A stretch of DNA of 64,000 nt, from positions 50,944-114,943 of the forward strand of contig NZ_CAKRNY010000005.1 of the NCBI RefSeq assembly GCF_934371575.1. Direction: 5' to 3'. The position numbers were made by a program, and so were the translations under genes. Of the stretch, positions 60,073 through 64,000 are shown one piece after another (within the stretch, counting starts at the first letter, position 1; every line of letters begins with the position of its first letter). This DNA comes from an uncultured Blautia sp. (GTDB lineage Bacteria; Bacillota; Clostridia; Lachnospirales; Lachnospiraceae). Under the pieces are notes generated by a model. That model had not been told where the DNA came from, ran no database searches, and saw only the letters and a list, made by a program, of their open reading frames with translations.

Positions 60073-60801
60073 ATGAACAGATCAGCAAGTGCAGCATATT
60101 ATCCATTTCAGGTAATGCCAAGAGTATTGTTTGGCAGACAGGGAGAAGTTTATTATATTGGAGGAAGTGACATTTTACCGCCTCCGTTGGAAACGCAAAA
60201 AGAAGCAGGCATTCTTGAAAAACTTGGAACATCGGAGGAAAAAGAGGCAAAATCAATATTGATTGAGCATAATCTACGGTTGGTAGTTTATATTGCAAAG
60301 AAATTTGACAATACGGGTGTGAGTGTGGAGGATTTGATTTCAATTGGAACCATCGGGCTGATAAAAGCAATCAATACTTTTAATCCGGTGAAAAACATTA
60401 AGCTTGCAACTTACGCATCCAGATGTATTGAAAATGAGATCCTTATGTATCTTAGACGAAACAGTAAAACCAAAATGGAAGTTTCCATAGATGAACCGCT
60501 GAATGTAGACTGGGATGGAAACGAGCTTCTGCTTTCCGATATTCTGGGGACGGATGATGATGTGATTTCTCAGCATCTGGAGGACGAGGTTGAAATTAAG
60601 CTTCTTGGAAAAGCTATTTCCAAGCTTTCACCAAGGGAACAAACCATCATTAAGCTGCGGTTTGGCCTTGGAAGACAGGAAGGACATGAAAAAACACAGA
60701 AAGAGGTAGCGGATCTTCTGGGAATTTCCCAGTCTTATATTTCCAGACTGGAAAAGAGAATTATGAAACGACTGAAGAAGGAAATTGTGAAGTATGTATA
60801 A
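60073..60801 (+). CDS. sigE: RNA polymerase sporulation sigma factor SigE (pro-form)
   Basis: The early mother-cell sigma factor, 242 aa. The N-terminal ~25 residues ([20 protein letters not shown]) form the pro-sequence cut by SpoIIGA, just before [16 protein letters not shown]. Region 2 ([32 protein letters not shown]) and region 4 ([20 protein letters not shown]) are complete. AGGAGGGG precedes the ATG. In contrast to sigK, the pro-sequence is kept. Confidence 0.96.
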   Translation: MNRSASAAYYPFQVMPRVLFGRQGEVYYIGGSDILPPPLETQKEAGILEKLGTSEEKEAKSILIEHNLRLVVYIAKKFDNTGVSVEDLISIGTIGLIKAINTFNPVKNIKLATYASRCIENEILMYLRRNSKTKMEVSIDEPLNVDWDGNELLLSDILGTDDDVISQHLEDEVEIKLLGKAISKLSPREQTIIKLRFGLGRQEGHEKTQKEVADLLGISQSYISRLEKRIMKRLKKEIVKYV

Positions 60802-60893
60802 AAAAAGAAAAAATGGAAACTCTACAATTAACATAAAACGTAGCTGCATCATCTTGACAGGAAGAAACAGATTCGTAGCAAAGGAGTTTTTGT

Positions 60894-61325
60894 ATGAATG
60901 CAAATGTGGAGTTTTTAAATTTTGTGTACCAGAATTCTCAAATGGGAGCTGAAACCTTACAGCAACTGCTGGAAATTGCAGAAGATGAAGATTTTAAAGT
61001 TTATTTGGAAAAGCAGTTGATTGGATATCGGAAGTTCCATAAGGAAGCACGGGATATTCTGAATCGAAATGGGTATGATGAAAAAGGGTTGAGTACTTTT
61101 GAAAAGGTGCGTACGTATCTGATGGTAAACCTTCAGACTTTAACAGATGCATCCGCTTCCCATATTGCTAAAATGTTGATCCAGGGCAGCAGCATGGGAA
61201 TCACTGAAGCCGTGAAAAAATTGCATCAGTACGAAAATGATGTAGAAAAAGACATCAAAAAGCTGATGGAACGGCTGCAGGAATTTGAAGAGGAAAATGT
61301 AGAGAAATTGAAGGAGTTTCTGTAA
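60894..61325 (+). CDS. 143-aa four-helix protein of unknown function
   Basis: An all-helical protein (NFVYQNSQMGAETLQQLLEI, then DFKVYLEKQLIGYRKFHKEA). The heptad-like spacing and length fit a ferritin-like four-helix bundle of the DUF2383 kind, but the metal-binding ExxH pairs are not seen. A good AAAGGAG precedes the ATG. It lies after sigE but has a 92-base gap, so it may have its own promoter. Confidence 0.65.
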   Translation: MNANVEFLNFVYQNSQMGAETLQQLLEIAEDEDFKVYLEKQLIGYRKFHKEARDILNRNGYDEKGLSTFEKVRTYLMVNLQTLTDASASHIAKMLIQGSSMGITEAVKKLHQYENDVEKDIKKLMERLQEFEEENVEKLKEFL

Positions 61326-61410
61326 AATACAGCGTGTCGGGAAACAAAATGGGATTCCGTCTGGAAATCATTTGGTCTCCCGACATTTTGGCAATGTTTA
61401 TTGCTGGGTG

Positions 61411-62000
61411 CTATTTGGAAGTAGCATTTGGGAAATGTAAATAGTTTTGAAAAAACATACGCATGGTCTTTTCTTCATCATATTCATAAATATTCATAGC
61501 TTTCGCCTCCGCTCGGTTCTTTAGTGGAAAATCCCGTAAGATATTTTCATGGATACATTCGGTGATTGCTTTCTCAACAGCGTCAGAAAGTGGCAGTTCA
61601 GCAGAATAATTGCGAATGCGAGCAACATATTCAGAGTAATCTCTGAGAGTATGGCAGGTATCCATTAATTCCTGGTTGTGTCCTTTATTAATATTCAACA
61701 TTATGGCCTTAAGCTCCAGTGCTGGTTCTGCAGTAGTTGGCCAGAACAGGCTTGAAAGAAGATATTCCGTTTGGTCAGGCTGCGCTGCAACTCCATTGTA
61801 AAAAATAACAAAGGAGGGCTGTGGAATCTGTACTTTAGCAGAACTATACAGGTTCATGTCTCTTATGTAGGAAGAATAAATATCTGTTATGTACATGAGA
61901 AAACGCAAAGACAGATTGGGATTCACCGTAGATTGCGTTATCCAGTGTAGTGATGGTGAGCATTTCGGGATCTATAGGATATAGGATTGCCTGCGTTCTG
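61411..62000 (-). pseudogene. decayed PD-(D/E)XK nuclease-family transposase (Rpn-like)
   Basis: The C-terminal 171 residues read NPNLSLRFLMYITDIYSSYI, then IPQPSFVIFYNG and LELKAIMLNINKGHN, as in the PD-(D/E)XK/Rpn-type proteins common in Lachnospiraceae. Upstream another frame holds the expected preceding piece (DPEMLTITTLDNAIY, 61928-61972). The ~25 residues between them are gone and the frame shifts at 61927. The rest of the N-terminus is not recognisable. It is a fragment, not an active gene. Confidence 0.7.
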
Positions 62001-62115
62001 ATCAGAAACCTTCCTGCTGTTATATGGGAAAAGCATGAGATTTCTGAAGTGGCAGAGCGCCGAAGATATCAGAGATGATACCAAATAGACTTACTGAAAT
62101 GAAATGCTTTGTTAT

Positions 62116-62144
62116 AGTATAGTACAACCCGGGCTATTTTGCAA
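62116..62144 (-). promoter_or_regulatory. minus-strand promoter below the 0A boxes
   Basis: TTGCAA (62139-62144) and TATACT (62116-62121) are spaced 17 bp on the minus strand. It points toward the decayed transposase gene. Confidence 0.5.
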
Positions 62145-62153
62145 GAAAAAGAG

Positions 62154-62170
62154 TTCGACAGGATTCGACA
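62154..62170. promoter_or_regulatory. tandem Spo0A boxes
   Basis: Two perfect TTCGACA (complement of TGTCGAA) copies lie at 62154-62160 and 62164-62170, 10 bp apart. One full helical turn is the spacing seen for Spo0A dimers on known promoters. They lie 9 bp upstream of the minus-strand -35 and ~240 bp before the plus-strand gene at 62408. Confidence 0.6.
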
Positions 62171-62407
62171 AGTAAATTAAAAACGAACAACTCTATGAGA
62201 ACGGATGGTCTTCCAAAGGGAAAATGATTACGTCTTTTGGTATAGATTTTGATAATCCTAATATTTATTGTTGATTCCCGTGAGTATATATACTAATATT
62301 AAAAATAAACAGATATGTTGCCTCTGGTGACAACCATATATGAAGTGGAAAAAAGTAAGGTAAAAACAGGAAAGAAGGGTGTTACCGTAAGGTGACTGCA
62401 AAATAAA
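62171..62407. other. AT-rich spacer before the secreted protein gene
   Basis: It contains a GTTG/CAAC hairpin near 62320-62333 and GTTACC/GGTGAC with a GTAA loop near 62380-62396, 12 bases before the ATG. No clear promoter or riboswitch class could be named. Confidence 0.4.
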
Positions 62408-63223
62408 ATGAAGAAGAATAGATTTAAGAAAAAATGGATTTGGGCAATTACTGCATTTGTAATGTTAATATTTACGGTATCTGTTAATGCAGAAGAAATT
62501 TCACCGCAGACTTATATAATTCAGAATGGACGTTTACTTGATACGAATGGGAGTCCTTATACAGGCTGGCGCGTTAAGAAAGGTAAACAGTTCTATTATG
62601 ATAATGGTAAATACTGTAAAGGATGGAAGAAAATTAGCAGGCAGTATTATCACTTTGACGCAAAGAATGGTCTGGTTAAAAATAAAATTGTAGGCTCTAA
62701 GAAAAATGGGTATTATTATGTGGATAAAAATGGTGTCAGAGTATCGAGCAAAGAAGTAAAGCTGGCAGTGAATTTTGTTATGAAAAATTCTGACCCAAAG
62801 GCAAGCTGCCGCCAACGTTTGAAGCAATGCTTTAAAGTTTTATGCAAATATCCTTATTTTGGAAGATATTATAAGGTGAGTGCTTCTAAATTACCTTCGT
62901 TTGCAAAAAACATGTTCTTATCCAAACGAGGGGATTGCTATTATTATGCTGCGACGATGGCTTATATTGCAAGAGTTCTTGGATATGAAAGTCGTGTAGT
63001 GGGAGGCGGAGTTACTGCTCGTGGAGCTGGTTATCCGTTGTCAGAGCATGGATGGTGCGAGGTACGAATTGGTTCTTCCTGGCGTATGATAGATTGCAGC
63101 ATGCAAAGAGCACATACGAATAAAAATCTGTTTCTGGTAAAAAGATCCAGATATCCATTCAGACTGCGTTGTGACAGGGTGTATACAATGAAGATTAAAG
63201 ATGGAAAGTTGACCTGGAAATAG
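62408..63223 (+). CDS. secreted transglutaminase-like protein with wall-binding repeats
   Basis: A 271-aa protein with a signal peptide (cut probably after SVNA). Two to three choline-binding-like repeats follow (YTGWRVKKGKQFYYDNGKYC, GWKKISRQYYHFDAKNG, KKNGYYYVDKNG; ~45-115). A transglutaminase-like domain ends it: the catalytic Cys in RGDCYYYAATMAYIAR, His in SEHGWCEVRIG, and Asp in WRMIDCSM. Such enzymes in gut Firmicutes may cross-link or cleave peptides at the cell surface. The ribosome site is poor (no AGGAG near 62408). It is the last gene before the rRNA operon. Confidence 0.8.
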   Translation: MKKNRFKKKWIWAITAFVMLIFTVSVNAEEISPQTYIIQNGRLLDTNGSPYTGWRVKKGKQFYYDNGKYCKGWKKISRQYYHFDAKNGLVKNKIVGSKKNGYYYVDKNGVRVSSKEVKLAVNFVMKNSDPKASCRQRLKQCFKVLCKYPYFGRYYKVSASKLPSFAKNMFLSKRGDCYYYAATMAYIARVLGYESRVVGGGVTARGAGYPLSEHGWCEVRIGSSWRMIDCSMQRAHTNKNLFLVKRSRYPFRLRCDRVYTMKIKDGKLTWK

Positions 63224-63295
63224 GAACGTTCTTTTGGAAAAATGAGTTTGGCGATAAGATGCACAAAAAAACACAAATTTTTTTGTAAAAAGTGC

Positions 63296-63324
63296 TTGAC
63301 TTCTCCTTGCGGCGGTGGTATAGT
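63296..63324 (+). promoter_or_regulatory. rRNA promoter P1
   Basis: TTGACT (63296-63301) and TATAGT (63319-63324), 17-bp spacing. It is followed by the unit AACAAGCTGTCGCAAGG. Confidence 0.85.
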
Positions 63325-63398
63325 AAACAAGCTGTCGCAAGGAATTGCTTCTGAAATACTGAAAAATAAATAAGTTTTCAGAAAAATCAAATTAACTG

Positions 63399-63427
63399 TT
63401 GACAATCGATTGAACTTATGGTAAAGT
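63399..63427 (+). promoter_or_regulatory. rRNA promoter P2
   Basis: TTGACA (63399-63404) and TAAAGT (63422-63427), 17-bp spacing. The region after it is related to that of P1 and P3. Confidence 0.85.
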
Positions 63428-63510
63428 AATCAAGTCGCTTGAACAGAACGACAGAAACAAACAACTTTATACAGCTTCTTGAAGGTCTGAAAAATTTTTG
63501 GAAAAAGTTC

Positions 63511-63539
63511 TTGACAAGATCGGAAAGATATGATAAAGT
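63511..63539 (+). promoter_or_regulatory. rRNA promoter P3
   Basis: TTGACA (63511-63516) and TAAAGT (63534-63539), 17-bp spacing, followed by AACAGGCTGTCGCAAAG. It lies ~170 bases before the mature 16S end. The intervening spacer would hold the antitermination and RNase III processing signals; I could not define these. Confidence 0.85.
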
Positions 63540-63710
63540 AAACAGGCTGTCGCAAAGAGATGACAGCAGAACAACCTTGATAACTAAACAGTGAAACACA
63601 TACGATTCTCGAAAATTCTTAACGAATCATCATTCAAAAGAATGAACTTTTTATAACAGTAATGACGAGAGATAACTAAGCTAGTTGGTTGTCTTGAGTA
63701 CATCAAACAC

Positions 63711-64000
<290 letters not shown>

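Noticed and set aside
62300..62407. A cyclic-di-GMP or other riboswitch before the secreted protein gene
   Set aside because: Only small local hairpins are present; none of the conserved aptamer cores I know can be found.

Overview
The window is a chromosome segment of a spore-forming Lachnospiraceae bacterium, most like Blautia or a close relative. Four things point there: the first ~290 bases of a 16S rRNA gene at the right end; a full early and late sporulation set (spoIIAA-spoIIAB-sigF, spoIIGA-sigE, sigK); Clostridia-type regulation (CIRCE, a T-box, a preQ1-I riboswitch); and consistent AGGAGG ribosome sites. No tRNA gene or CRISPR array was seen.

Layout. 1-4.8 kb: folC, a 50-aa orphan, a zinc-ribbon/TPR membrane protein and the spoIIA operon. 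4.8-5.5 kb: queT on the minus strand behind a preQ1-I riboswitch. About 5.4-15.65 kb: a ~10.3 kb integrative element. It carries a cI-like repressor, an excisionase-like protein, a replisome-organiser-like protein, its own sigma factor, a broken Rha regulator, a candidate type I toxin-antitoxin pair, a ribbon-helix-helix operon with operators, and a tyrosine integrase. I see no structural, packaging or conjugation genes. It is bounded by two identical 36-bp copies of the preQ1 aptamer. 15.9-22.3 kb: a secreted BspA-type leucine-rich protein, a GH43 glycosidase and uvrB. 22.4-32.5 kb: the CIRCE-controlled hrcA-grpE-dnaK-dnaJ operon, a PAP2 protein, prmA-rsmE and a cysteine desulfurase-thiI pair. 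32.6-40.8 kb: a His-less HPr paralogue, mtaB, then ireB-ruvX-DUF1292-rnj-ylbF-mltG-like-trmR-trhP, close to the B. subtilis yrzL-yrrK-yrzB-yrrL-yrrM-yrrN order, then sigK. 41-46.7 kb: a three-gene operon of unknown function (1197-aa Ig-like/helical-repeat protein, actin/Hsp70-fold ATPase, TPR protein). 46.7-57.1 kb: an amino-acid ABC transporter, purB, purA, a HAD phosphatase with a membrane anchor, a SEC-C protein, a YdcF-like protein and T-box-controlled thrS. 57.2-60.8 kb: aroE, aroD and spoIIGA-sigE. 60.9-64 kb: a helical protein, a decayed nuclease/transposase gene under two Spo0A boxes, a secreted transglutaminase-like protein, and three tandem promoters before the rRNA operon.

Most notable observations. 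(1) The integrative element appears to use a preQ1 riboswitch as its attachment site, to bring a promoter and leader that keep queT expressed, and to leave an orphan promoter-leader-aptamer-terminator unit at its other end. (2) The element holds a ~670-bp palindrome-dense non-coding region with near-palindromes paired at 21-23 bp and a possible pseudoknot. (3) It holds a candidate type I toxin-antitoxin module. (4) The 41-46.7 kb operon looks like a Lachnospiraceae-type system with no assigned role. (5) The spoIIG promoter keeps the unusual 22-bp spacing of its Spo0A-dependent B. subtilis counterpart, while sigK lacks a pro-sequence. All family names come from reading the sequences; no database search was run.
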